From Cuniculiplasma sp052315315 (GTDB lineage Archaea > Thermoplasmatota > Thermoplasmata > Thermoplasmatales > Thermoplasmataceae), in NCBI GenBank assembly GCA_052315315.1, contig JBLSDE010000008.1, forward strand, positions 1 to 60,122: DNA of 60,122 nt, given 5' to 3'. Under the pieces are notes generated by a model, which searched no databases, was not told the origin of the DNA, and saw nothing but the letters and a program-made list of their open reading frames with translations. Below are positions 42,836 to 51,484 of the stretch, piece by piece (within the stretch, counting starts at the first letter, position 1; every line of letters begins with the position of its first letter). The position numbers and the translations under genes are program-made.

Positions 42836-43900
42836 CTATAGTTTATATTCCTTACCTCTCCACATGATCTTACCAGTTTTGCTTGCTATGTAAAGATTCC
42901 ATGTGTAAAAGAATGGCATGATTAGCCCTGCTATATAGTAAGCAAATCCTTTATCCTTGAGCCTTGTTCCTAGCTTTATTTCAGACATTATAACAGGCAA
43001 GAACCATATGAGAAAGATATAAGAGGATAATATGGAAAGGATAATTGAACCCAATATTAGAAGGCACATAGAACCGTATAGAAGAATTCCTATCTTTAAT
43101 GCAGACCTGTTTCGGCTCACAAGAAGTGACGTCTGCCTGATGGACCATTCTTTGAATGTATCCCAATTGTCCGGTGAGTATATATATGGAGTAGCCTCGG
43201 GTACATAAGCAATTTCCAGACCCTTCCCTTTGGAGATTCTTGTTACAGCCATATCATCAGAAATATCGGATGAAAACTCATCCATCCTTCCATCCAGAAG
43301 GTCCCTGCGAAATGCCATAGAGCCTCCCCACGCAAATACGGTTATGGGAGATTCCATCATCCCCTTCCCTACAAATCCCCAAACTGTCTTGAACTTCGAC
43401 CAGAACTCGCCTGCACTCTTGAAATAAGGAAATGTTGTCGAGACTCCAAATTTCCCTACGGAGAGTGGTCTCAGAAGATTTGTAAGCCAGTCTTTTTTGA
43501 CTCTAATATCGCTGTCAGCCACAACATAAGCATCAAAATCCCTGTACCTTTCAATGGCAGTGGATATTGCCCTTACCTTCCCACTCCCACTGGATTGGAA
43601 TGTAGATACAATATAATCCAGTTTGGCTTTTATAATATGTTCAACACACTGGTCTTTTTCATCATCAACAACGCATATAATTGAATAGTTTTTATAATCC
43701 TGAAACTTGATGCTTTCCAAATTTTCCGAAAGTTCAAAGTCCACTCCTCTTATGGGAATTATAACCAGCACTTTCCCTTTATAACTACCCGAATAACTTC
43801 TCTTATACTTCCTTGGCCAGGCAAGGATAAGCTGAACAATAAATATAATGGAGAATAGAACAATAAAAAAATAGAACAAAATTATTTGGACTATGCCCAT
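42836..43900 (-). CDS. Membrane glycosyltransferase family 2 (ceramide glucosyltransferase-like)
   Basis: A 354-residue GT-A glycosyltransferase with an N-terminal membrane anchor and about three C-terminal helices. Motifs are VLVIIPIRGVDFE, ADSDIRV (DxD-like), SSDISDDMAVTRI (acceptor Asp), and an IRQTSLL segment like the Q-x-x-R-W of processive GT2 enzymes. It would transfer a sugar from a nucleotide or polyprenyl donor to a lipid at the inner membrane face. The start immediately follows the EF1-beta stop. Its co-transcription with a translation factor looks coincidental. Confidence 0.88.
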   Translation of the reverse strand: MGIVQIILFYFFIVLFSIIFIVQLILAWPRKYKRSYSGSYKGKVLVIIPIRGVDFELSENLESIKFQDYKNYSIICVVDDEKDQCVEHIIKAKLDYIVSTFQSSGSGKVRAISTAIERYRDFDAYVVADSDIRVKKDWLTNLLRPLSVGKFGVSTTFPYFKSAGEFWSKFKTVWGFVGKGMMESPITVFAWGGSMAFRRDLLDGRMDEFSSDISDDMAVTRISKGKGLEIAYVPEATPYIYSPDNWDTFKEWSIRQTSLLVSRNRSALKIGILLYGSMCLLILGSIILSILSSYIFLIWFLPVIMSEIKLGTRLKDKGFAYYIAGLIMPFFYTWNLYIASKTGKIMWRGKEYKL

Positions 43901-44167
43901 TCAAACCAGGCTTGAATCTTCAAAATCTACCTGACCAACACCTTTTACATTGGAGGCCAATTCCTCAACCATGTCTTGCTGGCCATCTTCATCTTTCACT
44001 ATGACAACCATTTTTATTTTTTTTAGGCCAAATGCAATTTCCTGAGTACTCATCTCAACTATCTTGCACTTATTTTCAAGTCCACTTTTAAGATTTTTCT
44101 TAAGGGATTCCAAATCCATGGAAGGATCTTCCGGAAGAACACTGAATGTCATTGCAACATCTGCCAT
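43901..44167 (-). CDS. ef1b: Archaeal elongation factor 1-beta
   Basis: An 88-residue guanine nucleotide exchange factor that recycles EF-1alpha-GDP. The family pattern is clear: short ferredoxin-like fold, start ADVAMTFSVLPEDPSMDLESLKK, centre IAFGLKKIKMVVIVKDEDG and end VKGVGQVDFEDSSLV. It is preceded by GAGGTG (minus strand) about 8 nt before ATG 44167 and linked to the upstream Zn-ribbon gene, a neighbour it has in many archaea. Confidence 0.95.
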   Translation of the reverse strand: MADVAMTFSVLPEDPSMDLESLKKNLKSGLENKCKIVEMSTQEIAFGLKKIKMVVIVKDEDGQQDMVEELASNVKGVGQVDFEDSSLV

Positions 44168-44176
44168 AATGCCACC

Positions 44177-44344
44177 TCATGGACCTGTAAATCCGCACTT
44201 TTCGCAAGTGTATGGAGTTGAATGCTCTCTGCAATTTCTACATCTTCCTATTATTGATTCACCACAGCTTGGACAATCGAAAATGGAAAAACCCTCATCT
44301 ACCAGCCCCCTTCCGCAGGAGCTGCAAGTCTCTGTCGATCCCAT
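44177..44344 (-). CDS. Small Zn-ribbon protein (HVO_2753-like)
   Basis: A 55-residue protein with four Cys-x2-Cys pairs: CSSC, CPSC, CRNC and CEKC. It would carry two zinc knuckles of four cysteines each and ends CGFTGP. Small archaeal two-Zn-finger proteins of this kind, including the halophile HVO_2753, are typically encoded directly upstream of aEF1-beta and are proposed to bind RNA. Here it is 9 nt before EF1-beta on the minus strand, with GAGGT about 8 nt before ATG 44344. Confidence 0.85.
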   Translation of the reverse strand: MGSTETCSSCGRGLVDEGFSIFDCPSCGESIIGRCRNCREHSTPYTCEKCGFTGP

Positions 44345-44728
44345 TATTTTAACCTCTATATTGCACCCTTAATCAAAATACGTTAATTACATTTATGCTA
44401 TTTCCGTCCCTTCGATTTTGTGCTTTAATTGGATCGGTCAGGATTTTCACCAATTGAATTTCCTCAATATGAGAAATTATTTATGTATTTTAGTCAGAAT
44501 AGAGAACTATGATTTGGATAAAAATAAGACCTAAGATTGTGGAATATCACTATCCTTAATTATCAAATTAAATGGAACTCTGTTTGTATTGATGATGATG
44601 CCCATTTAGGAGCGATTCATACAAAAAGGCACACTTCTTAAATGTCTGCCATAGTTCCAAAGGTCATTAAAAGATCAGGTCATTACAGATTTAAGAACAT
44701 ATATTAAATGAATCAGCATCACAAAAAT
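44345..44728. other. Intergenic region, no gene recognised
   Basis: AT-rich and free of convincing ORFs on both strands. It must hold the divergent promoters of the Zn-ribbon/EF1-beta operon and the 44729 gene. The only clear element is ACATATATTAA (44697-44707), about 26 nt before ATG 44729. No tRNA, hairpin or mobile-element remnant is visible. Confidence 0.5.
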
Positions 44729-45013
44729 ATGGTTGTGAAGATATCATCAACCCCAAATGGTACAATGAAGGAAGTCGATTTAAACCACCTTTTTATAGCA
44801 AGTGAAGAACCACTTTACATAGGAATAATTATAAAGCCAGAACCTGGAATATGGGAAGAACTGATGGACTCCGAATTTGCCTATATTCATACGAATGAAG
44901 ATGTGAAGGAGACTAAAATCGGCTATCGTATAGAAGTTGGTGAAAATTCTATATTTTTTGTTACTCTTAACTACGAATCTGCCGGCAATCTGATAAGGGA
45001 GATTAAGAGATGA
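44729..45013 (+). CDS. Hypothetical protein coupled to fibrillarin (94 aa)
   Basis: Not recognised. A small acidic beta-rich protein with LFIASEEPLYIGIIIKPEPGIWEEL and YRIEVGENSIFFVTLNYES, and no obvious catalytic motif. The frame opens at 44708, but ATG 44729 lies about 26 nt after the ACATATATTAA box and gives a better N-terminus. Its stop overlaps the start of the fibrillarin gene (ATGA, 45010-45013), so they are translationally coupled. In most archaea this position is taken by nop5, but this protein is far too short and unlike it. Confidence 0.6.
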   Translation: MVVKISSTPNGTMKEVDLNHLFIASEEPLYIGIIIKPEPGIWEELMDSEFAYIHTNEDVKETKIGYRIEVGENSIFFVTLNYESAGNLIREIKR

Positions 45014-45678
45014 AAAGACAAAATTTCAAGCATCATAATATAGAAATAATTAAGGATAAACTGTATACAAAGAGCAAATATTCAGAAAGTGTTTACGGTG
45101 AAAAGGTAATAAAGAGATCAGATTTCTTTCTGCATTTATGGGATTCCAAAAAGAGTAAGTTATCTGCAGCAATAAGCGATGGTTTAAGCAGATTTCCTGT
45201 GGATAGTGATACTGAAATTCTCTACCTTGGGGCATCAAGCGGGACCACCACATCTCATCTCTCTGACATCAGCGAAGAGGGAAAGATATTTGCAATAGAA
45301 GTTGCTCCTGAACCCTTTGCAAAACTTCTGTCACTTTCGGAAAAGAGAGAAAATATTTATCCCATTATGGCAAATGCTAGAACACCTAATTCTTATTCAT
45401 TTTTTATAGGCCATTCTCCTGATCTAATATATCAGGATATTTCACAAAAGGATCAGACAGAAATACTTCTCAGGAACATGGAGACTTTTCCTGAGTGGAG
45501 TTATGCAATATATATGCTAAAAGCAATTTCAATAGATTCCTCAAGAAGACCTGAGGATGTACTTAATGATCAGATTTTAAAACTGAAAAAATTTCATCAC
45601 ATAAAAATTATAGAAACAATAAATATCTCAAACTTTCACAGGGGTCATTTCTCCATACTTTTACAGAACTTGCAATAA
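45010..45678 (+). CDS. flpA: Fibrillarin-like rRNA/tRNA 2'-O-methyltransferase
   Basis: A 222-residue SAM methyltransferase of C/D-box sRNPs, methylating ribose at guide-selected rRNA and tRNA sites. SAM-binding is EILYLGASSGTTTSHLSDI, with a conserved EVAPEPFAKLL segment after it. The catalytic region is PDLIYQDISQKDQTEIL with the Asp, and KAISIDSSRRPEDV carries the Lys and Asp of the family KARSID motif (Arg replaced by Ile). nop5 is not adjacent. Normal length for archaeal fibrillarin (about 210-230 aa). Confidence 0.94.
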   Translation: MKRQNFKHHNIEIIKDKLYTKSKYSESVYGEKVIKRSDFFLHLWDSKKSKLSAAISDGLSRFPVDSDTEILYLGASSGTTTSHLSDISEEGKIFAIEVAPEPFAKLLSLSEKRENIYPIMANARTPNSYSFFIGHSPDLIYQDISQKDQTEILLRNMETFPEWSYAIYMLKAISIDSSRRPEDVLNDQILKLKKFHHIKIIETINISNFHRGHFSILLQNLQ

Positions 45679-45997
45679 TTATGGAAATATCCTTTCTGAT
45701 AGTCTAAGGATAGTATCTGCAATGGCCAAGATAACATGTATTATTATCTAATTACAAAATCCTGTTGTGAATGCAATTAAGTTTCTCTTTCAATTTAAAA
45801 GTCTCATAAAGAATCAAAGTGAATTATAATTCAAGCCGGTACTGTATATTATCTGCAATAATCAATGTTTTTTCTGGTTCTATTCCACTATAGGGCATGA
45901 TTTTTTCAGGCGATCCAAAATTATCATTAAAGCAATATTTTGATGGGAGGGATATAACAAAAAGAATCTTTATGATACCATAATTCATACGCATTTT
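45679..45997. other. Intergenic region upstream of alaS
   Basis: 319 nt of AT-rich sequence between flpA and alaS. No tRNA or clear hairpin. A 54-codon minus-strand frame (45824-45988) has no recognisable homologue and would start in the alaS promoter region. TATA-like AACAAAAAGAATCTTTATGATA lies near 45957-45978, about 25 nt before ATG 45998. Confidence 0.4.
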
Positions 45998-48634
45998 ATG
46001 AATAGTGAGAATGATATAATTCCTGAATTCGCAATTCCTTTTTTCCAGAATAACTCCTTTGAAAGGAAAAAGTGCATCAAATGTGGGATGTGGTTTTGGA
46101 CTCAGGACAGCAACAGAAAGACATGTGGTGACCCTCCATGCGATGAATACGGTTTCATAGGAAATCCCGTTGGAAATAAAAAAATGTCAATAGATCAGGT
46201 GAGAGAAGCCTTCTTTAACTATTTTAAAAAGGATCATGGTCTTATTAAACCGTATCCAGTGGTACCAAGATGGAGGGAGGATGTACTACTTGTAAATGCT
46301 TCCATATATGATTTTCAGCCTCATGTAACTTCAGGTATGGTAAAACCTCCAGCAAATCCACTTGTTATGTCACAGCCATCAATAAGAATGAACGATCTTG
46401 ACTCTGTTGGGATTTCGGGGAGGCATCTAACATCATTTGAGATGCTCTGCCATGATTCCTTCAACACACCCCATCAAGAGGTTTATTGGGTTGAGGGAAC
46501 AGTTTCGAGATGTCATGGATTTCTCACTGAAGCCATGGGAATAAATGGTAGTGAAATTTCATACAAGGAAAAACCATGGTCTGGAGGTGGGAATGCAGGA
46601 AATGCACTGGAGGTATTTGTTAGAGGCCTGGAGCTTGCAACACTTGTGTTTATGGACCTTAAGGAAGATCCCAAGGGTGAAATAGAAGTTGACGGTATTC
46701 TATACAGAAAAATGGAAATGAGGATTGTGGACACCGGCTATGGTCTTGAACGGATCAGCTGGGTAACAACCGGTGCACCAACAGTTTACGACTCAGTTTA
46801 CAAAAATGTGGTTGATGAAATTCTAAGCAAGTCAGGGTTAAAAATTGATGACAGGAAATACATGGGTGAAATCACACGCATACACTCGTCAGAACCTGAA
46901 AAAACATCAGGAGAAATCGAATCAAACATGGAAAGGATGATGGCCGGGTATGGAAAAATAGATTGGGATTACGTGGAAAAGATAAGACAGGCCTACATCC
47001 TTGGGGATCATTGCCGTTCTCTGATACACTTGTTCAGAGACTATGTGATTCCAAGCAATGTTAAGGTGGGTTACCTTATGAGACTCCTTCTGAGAAGATC
47101 GTTCAGAGCAATGGATTATCTAAATTTCAATGGGACACTTATGGATATACTCAAAATGCAATCTAAAAATCTTCAAGGCATAGTTAATGGATTCCCGGAA
47201 AATTTTGCGGAGATGGTGATAAGAGAAGAACTGGAAAAGTATCACAAATCAGAAGAAAGGGGAAAGGAAGAGATAGATAGAATTTTGAGAAAGAAGGGTA
47301 AGATTGATGTGGCTGATCTCGAACTGCTTTATGATTCCTATGGTATCGTCCCCGAAACCGTAGCTCAATTTGTTGCTTCTAAGGGCTTAAGCATATCCAT
47401 ACCACCAGATTTTCACAATAGAATAGTTAGTAAACATTCCACGAGAAAGGATGTAAATCAGTCTAGCCTAGTGGAGGAGTTTAGAAATTTGGAAACAAGA
47501 ACTCTGTATTATGATGATCCCAGATTAATGGAATTTTCGGCTATCGTTCTCGCATCAAAGGATAATATGATAGTAACAAATCAGACAGCATTTTATCCAA
47601 CAGGAGGAGGGCAGCCCCATGATCTTGGATATTTTAAAATTGGAGAAAAAAAGATAGAAGTTAAGGATGTATACAAGCAGGAAAAGGCCATTATACATGT
47701 ACTTAGTGAGTCAATAGGAGCAGGAACACGGGTAAAGGGATTCGTAGATTACGATCGCAGGAAGCAGTTGATGATTCATCATACTTCCACTCATCTGCTC
47801 CTTGGAACAATCAGAAGTTTTATTGGTGAACAGGTGTGGCAGGCCGGGGCCCAGAAGGGAATCGATTCTTCAAGAATCGATATAACCAGCAACATAAAGA
47901 TAACCAGAGAGATGGCTGAGGAAATAGAGCAGCGCGCCTTAAAGGCAATTATGGAAAATAGAAAGGTCACTGTTCGAAACCTTGAGTGGAATATGGCAAT
48001 AGAAAAGTATGGTTTCAGGCTTTTCGAAGGAGGTGTGCCACTCTCTGACCATCTGAGAGTTGTGGATATTGATGGAATTGATGTGGAGGGATGTGGGGGT
48101 ACTCACATTTCTTCTACGGGAGAGATAGGCTTTATCAAGATCATTTCCATAGAAAGTATACAGGAGGGGATTCAAAGGATAACATTTTGTGCAGGACCCG
48201 CAGCTCTCAAATACGTACAAAAAATAGAAGATGAATACAATTCAATCAAGGATTATGTGAGGGCCACATCAGATGTTTCTCTGAGGGTTAAGGAGTCCAT
48301 GGATGAACTTTTAAAATTAAGGGAGAAGTCTAAGGAAATGGTCAAGAAGAACTCGGAGTCAATCTATTCAAGTTCCCCTTTGGTCAACATAGAAGGTGTT
48401 AGGGTTCGTATTATGAAGGGCGACACTGAGGAATCAAGCATACTGATTCCAATGCTTATAAAAAACCACGATACTGGCATTATTCAAGGTGGGAACACGG
48501 TAACCATAATCGGAAGGGATGAAAAGGAGGCTGCAACCCTCTACAAGACACTCTATGGAAAAAATCCCCATAAGTCAGGCAGGGTTATTAGTGACGTTTT
48601 AACGACCGGAGTAAGTGAAAAGTTAATTAATTGA
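45998..48634 (+). CDS. alaS: Alanyl-tRNA synthetase, archaeal type
   Basis: An 878-residue class II synthetase. The archaeal N-terminal Cys-rich insert is CIKCGMWFWT...CGDPPCDEYG (residues about 22-50). The catalytic domain has RMNDLDSVG and NAGNALEVF. The editing domain has the zinc/active site HHTSTHLLLG (HxxxH) and CGGTHISSTG (CxxxH). A C-terminal C-Ala-type domain follows, with a coiled coil (KVKESMDELLKLREKSKEM). It charges tRNA-Ala and removes Ser/Gly misloads. The length is typical. Confidence 0.97.
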   Translation: MNSENDIIPEFAIPFFQNNSFERKKCIKCGMWFWTQDSNRKTCGDPPCDEYGFIGNPVGNKKMSIDQVREAFFNYFKKDHGLIKPYPVVPRWREDVLLVNASIYDFQPHVTSGMVKPPANPLVMSQPSIRMNDLDSVGISGRHLTSFEMLCHDSFNTPHQEVYWVEGTVSRCHGFLTEAMGINGSEISYKEKPWSGGGNAGNALEVFVRGLELATLVFMDLKEDPKGEIEVDGILYRKMEMRIVDTGYGLERISWVTTGAPTVYDSVYKNVVDEILSKSGLKIDDRKYMGEITRIHSSEPEKTSGEIESNMERMMAGYGKIDWDYVEKIRQAYILGDHCRSLIHLFRDYVIPSNVKVGYLMRLLLRRSFRAMDYLNFNGTLMDILKMQSKNLQGIVNGFPENFAEMVIREELEKYHKSEERGKEEIDRILRKKGKIDVADLELLYDSYGIVPETVAQFVASKGLSISIPPDFHNRIVSKHSTRKDVNQSSLVEEFRNLETRTLYYDDPRLMEFSAIVLASKDNMIVTNQTAFYPTGGGQPHDLGYFKIGEKKIEVKDVYKQEKAIIHVLSESIGAGTRVKGFVDYDRRKQLMIHHTSTHLLLGTIRSFIGEQVWQAGAQKGIDSSRIDITSNIKITREMAEEIEQRALKAIMENRKVTVRNLEWNMAIEKYGFRLFEGGVPLSDHLRVVDIDGIDVEGCGGTHISSTGEIGFIKIISIESIQEGIQRITFCAGPAALKYVQKIEDEYNSIKDYVRATSDVSLRVKESMDELLKLREKSKEMVKKNSESIYSSSPLVNIEGVRVRIMKGDTEESSILIPMLIKNHDTGIIQGGNTVTIIGRDEKEAATLYKTLYGKNPHKSGRVISDVLTTGVSEKLIN

Positions 48635-48662
48635 TTTTTCAATCAGATTTTTCAGTAATACT

Positions 48663-50375
48663 ATGGCATACACTTACAGTAACGAAGAGACACGGGAGAT
48701 TGAAGTACTCCTATCACATTTTTTCAAAGTTACTTCTTCATACAGGGACGGTCCGGTAATAGTTGTAAAAATTGAGCCTTCCAGTAGTTTTGCAGATAAT
48801 TTTCAGAAGGCAATAGACCTATTCGCTGCAAGAGGCTTTAACATTTATAATAATGGTGACGATGAAATAATAGTTGCCAGAAAATACAACCACAAAGGCA
48901 TTGGTTATCTGAAATTTCTTCTTCTCTTTATAACAGTAATAAGTATATTTTACGCGGGATATACATACGGCTCATCCTATTATACCGGGCAGAGTGAATC
49001 AATAATAGCAGCAAAAACCCTTCTATTCTTCCTCTTCCCTGAAGGTGGCATCCTGCTATCGAGGGAGATTCCAAAATATATCATTAGAGTTAGAAACGGT
49101 CAGAAATATTCTATGCCTATTTTTGTACCTAACCCCATTTTGATGGGTACGCTAGGAATTATAAATGCCCCGGACGAACCCTACAAGTCTTCGGATCAGG
49201 AACTTTTCTCTGGTTTTTACTCTCTCATTTCTGGCCTTTTGGTATCCATGCTATTTCTTTCTCTAGGTTATTATGGAATCTCCTTATATCACGGACTAAG
49301 TTATGGTCCAAATTCATCAATAAATCTGGTGAATCTTCCAATTTTCTTTCAGGTTATTCTTGGAAGATTTTTACCGGCTCAAGGGAATCTTGATCTTTTA
49401 GCACTTGCAGGATGGTCAGGTTTGATATTCACATCATTTAATGCCTTTCCTGTTGGTTTTCTTGACGGTGCAAGTATATTTGCAGCCCTTTCTCCTTCTG
49501 TCCGAAAGAATATATCCTACGTATTTCTGACAATAATCGCATTTATTGATCTTACATATCCTGTCTGGCTAATACTACCTCTGTTCATTCTTCTGATAGG
49601 TCTGGACGTTCAGGAACCTATGAACACAAAGCTTAGAAGAGTTAATAGCAGAACCCTTGTGGTTATTGTAGTGACCCTGATGATGGCTCTTGTTGGGTTA
49701 ACTCCATTTCCAGTTCACATAAGCTCTCCTTCCATAGAAGTATCAACCTCGTGGAATTCAGCGGTAATTCTGAATAATTCCACTGACCAATCATGTTTTC
49801 AGGTATCAGTTACGAATGTCGGTCAGATAGCAGTAGACCCAGGATTTTATATAAGCAACGGAATTCCATACGATGTAAGAGCAGTGGCTGGAGATATAGA
49901 CCCTGGTGGAACAGAGACGTACTATCTTACCATAAATGGTTCAAGCCTTTCCGTTGGTATTAACACTGTTGATGCAAGAGTTTACGTTAATAGTATGTCA
50001 CAGGAGATTAAATTTACAATTCTTAAAATAATAAAATCTTATAATTTAACCATAATCCCATCACCAGAACAAAGCGGAAAAAGTCTGAATCTTACTGTAA
50101 TTAGCACATTCAACAAAAATGTATCAGAAACCATGTTCATTTCAGCCCCTGAGAATCTGAACTATTCAATTATTTATAGCATTGACAAAAACACATCGAT
50201 CCCTGTGCCCATGAATGGAACCGGGCTACAAAAATTTATGATTGAAGCCGAGAAAAACTTTACTCCATGGAGTATGAACGTGGATATTTCAACATCCTCA
50301 TCAAAGGAGATACCCTTACAATTTGCAATCTACGATTCATCTTATATCGGGGATTGCCTTACTCTTCCTGGTTAG
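48663..50375 (+). CDS. Site-2-protease-like (M50) membrane protein with degenerate zinc site
   Basis: A 570-residue protein. A soluble N-terminal domain (1-75) is followed by several membrane helices (about 82-340) and an outside-facing, Asn/Ser/Thr-rich beta domain (350-570) with many N-glycosylation sequons. The core resembles the archaeal site-2 protease family: a PEGGILLSREIPKYIIRVRNG helix followed by PIFVPNPILMGTLGI, and NAFPVGFLDG (260-269) equivalent to N-x-x-P-x-x-x-LDG. The zinc-binding His-Glu-x-x-His, however, reads Arg134-Glu-Ile-Pro-Lys138, so metal binding and proteolysis are probably lost. It begins 28 nt after alaS. Alternative: an unrelated membrane protein with chance similarity. 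Confidence 0.7.
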   Translation: MAYTYSNEETREIEVLLSHFFKVTSSYRDGPVIVVKIEPSSSFADNFQKAIDLFAARGFNIYNNGDDEIIVARKYNHKGIGYLKFLLLFITVISIFYAGYTYGSSYYTGQSESIIAAKTLLFFLFPEGGILLSREIPKYIIRVRNGQKYSMPIFVPNPILMGTLGIINAPDEPYKSSDQELFSGFYSLISGLLVSMLFLSLGYYGISLYHGLSYGPNSSINLVNLPIFFQVILGRFLPAQGNLDLLALAGWSGLIFTSFNAFPVGFLDGASIFAALSPSVRKNISYVFLTIIAFIDLTYPVWLILPLFILLIGLDVQEPMNTKLRRVNSRTLVVIVVTLMMALVGLTPFPVHISSPSIEVSTSWNSAVILNNSTDQSCFQVSVTNVGQIAVDPGFYISNGIPYDVRAVAGDIDPGGTETYYLTINGSSLSVGINTVDARVYVNSMSQEIKFTILKIIKSYNLTIIPSPEQSGKSLNLTVISTFNKNVSETMFISAPENLNYSIIYSIDKNTSIPVPMNGTGLQKFMIEAEKNFTPWSMNVDISTSSSKEIPLQFAIYDSSYIGDCLTLPG

Positions 50376-50376
50376 A

Positions 50377-51438
50377 TTGATTGTAGGGTTCCTTCTTAAC
50401 CCTGTGGCAGGTTCGGGTATATACCATCACGTTAATGGTTCTGATAGAGTTCGAGACGATAACTGCGGTTATTCAGAGCTCAGGGCAACAGAATTCCTGG
50501 ATGAACTTGACAGAGAAATTAATTTTATAACTGCTTCAGGAGCAATGGGTGAAGACATTCTAAGGGAATCTGGCTTCACCAATTTGGAAATATGCCACAG
50601 GACGAGAAATCCTTCCACCTCTGATGACACAAAGGAGTTTATTAAAGAGATAAGGGGAAAATGCCAGATACTTGTATTTGTGGGTGGTGACGGTACCGCC
50701 AGGGATGTTTTGGTGTCAAAACCTGACGTTCCAGTAATCGGGGTTCCGGCAGGCATGAAGATGTACAGTTCCGTTTTTTCATACAATCCAAGGGATGCAG
50801 CACAGAGGCTTCAATCCTTCATTGATGGATCGAACTTTTACATAACAACTGGTGTTGTGGAAGATGCAGATGAGAACGAAATGGAAAAGGGTCAACTTTC
50901 CATAAAAAAGTATGGGGAATTAAATATAGTTACAAAAGGGGAAAAATATTCGGATCCGAAGATTGTAAGAAATGAATGGTCATCTGATTCCATTCTTGAA
51001 TTTCTTCTGGACGATATGGATGATTCCTATTATATTATAGGCACAGGAGGAACCTGCAAATCACTTATGGAGAAGATGGGTCTAAAGACATCCATATTTC
51101 AGATAGATCTGATCCGTAACAGGAAGTTAATTAAGGGGAATCTCTATCCTGAGGATTTTGGTAAATTTGTGGAGAAAGGCGCTTCTCTAAAGATCGTTGT
51201 TTCTCCATATGGGGGAAGCGGTTATTTTCTTGGAAGGGGAAACCGGCAAATATCATCCGAAATGATAATGCAGGCAGGCAAGTCAAATATTATGATTATT
51301 TCTTCAATCGACAAGCTTAGCACAATAAAGGTACTGAAATACGATGTTGAAGGTCTACCCAAAAATTTCTTTGGAAATTTTGTTAAGGTTCTCACAGGTT
51401 ACGGAACATATACAATGGTTCCCGTAATGGGTTCTTAG
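50377..51438 (+). CDS. ATP-NAD kinase-family protein
   Basis: A 353-residue cytosolic protein of the ATP-NAD kinase/diacylglycerol kinase fold. The N-terminus is IVGFLLNPVAGSG, and the nucleotide-binding loop VFVGGDGTARDVL is followed by VPVIGVPAGMKMYSSVF. This matches archaeal AcoX/NAD kinase-like proteins whose substrate is not settled. The open frame starts at 50323 inside the upstream gene, but TTG 50377, directly after the upstream stop, gives the usual N-terminus with the first strand at residue 2. The upstream extension is membrane-like only because it reads through a helix-coding region out of frame. Classical NAD kinase is about 250-280 aa, so this is a longer variant. Confidence 0.8.
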   Translation: MIVGFLLNPVAGSGIYHHVNGSDRVRDDNCGYSELRATEFLDELDREINFITASGAMGEDILRESGFTNLEICHRTRNPSTSDDTKEFIKEIRGKCQILVFVGGDGTARDVLVSKPDVPVIGVPAGMKMYSSVFSYNPRDAAQRLQSFIDGSNFYITTGVVEDADENEMEKGQLSIKKYGELNIVTKGEKYSDPKIVRNEWSSDSILEFLLDDMDDSYYIIGTGGTCKSLMEKMGLKTSIFQIDLIRNRKLIKGNLYPEDFGKFVEKGASLKIVVSPYGGSGYFLGRGNRQISSEMIMQAGKSNIMIISSIDKLSTIKVLKYDVEGLPKNFFGNFVKVLTGYGTYTMVPVMGS

Positions 51439-51484
51439 AATTATTTGAAATAATTTTAAATTCGCCTGAACATTAAGGTGTCAA

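Noticed and set aside
45824..45988. 54-codon minus-strand ORF between flpA and alaS
   Set aside because: No recognisable homologue, no promoter or ribosome binding site, and it would start at the alaS promoter; likely chance in AT-rich DNA.
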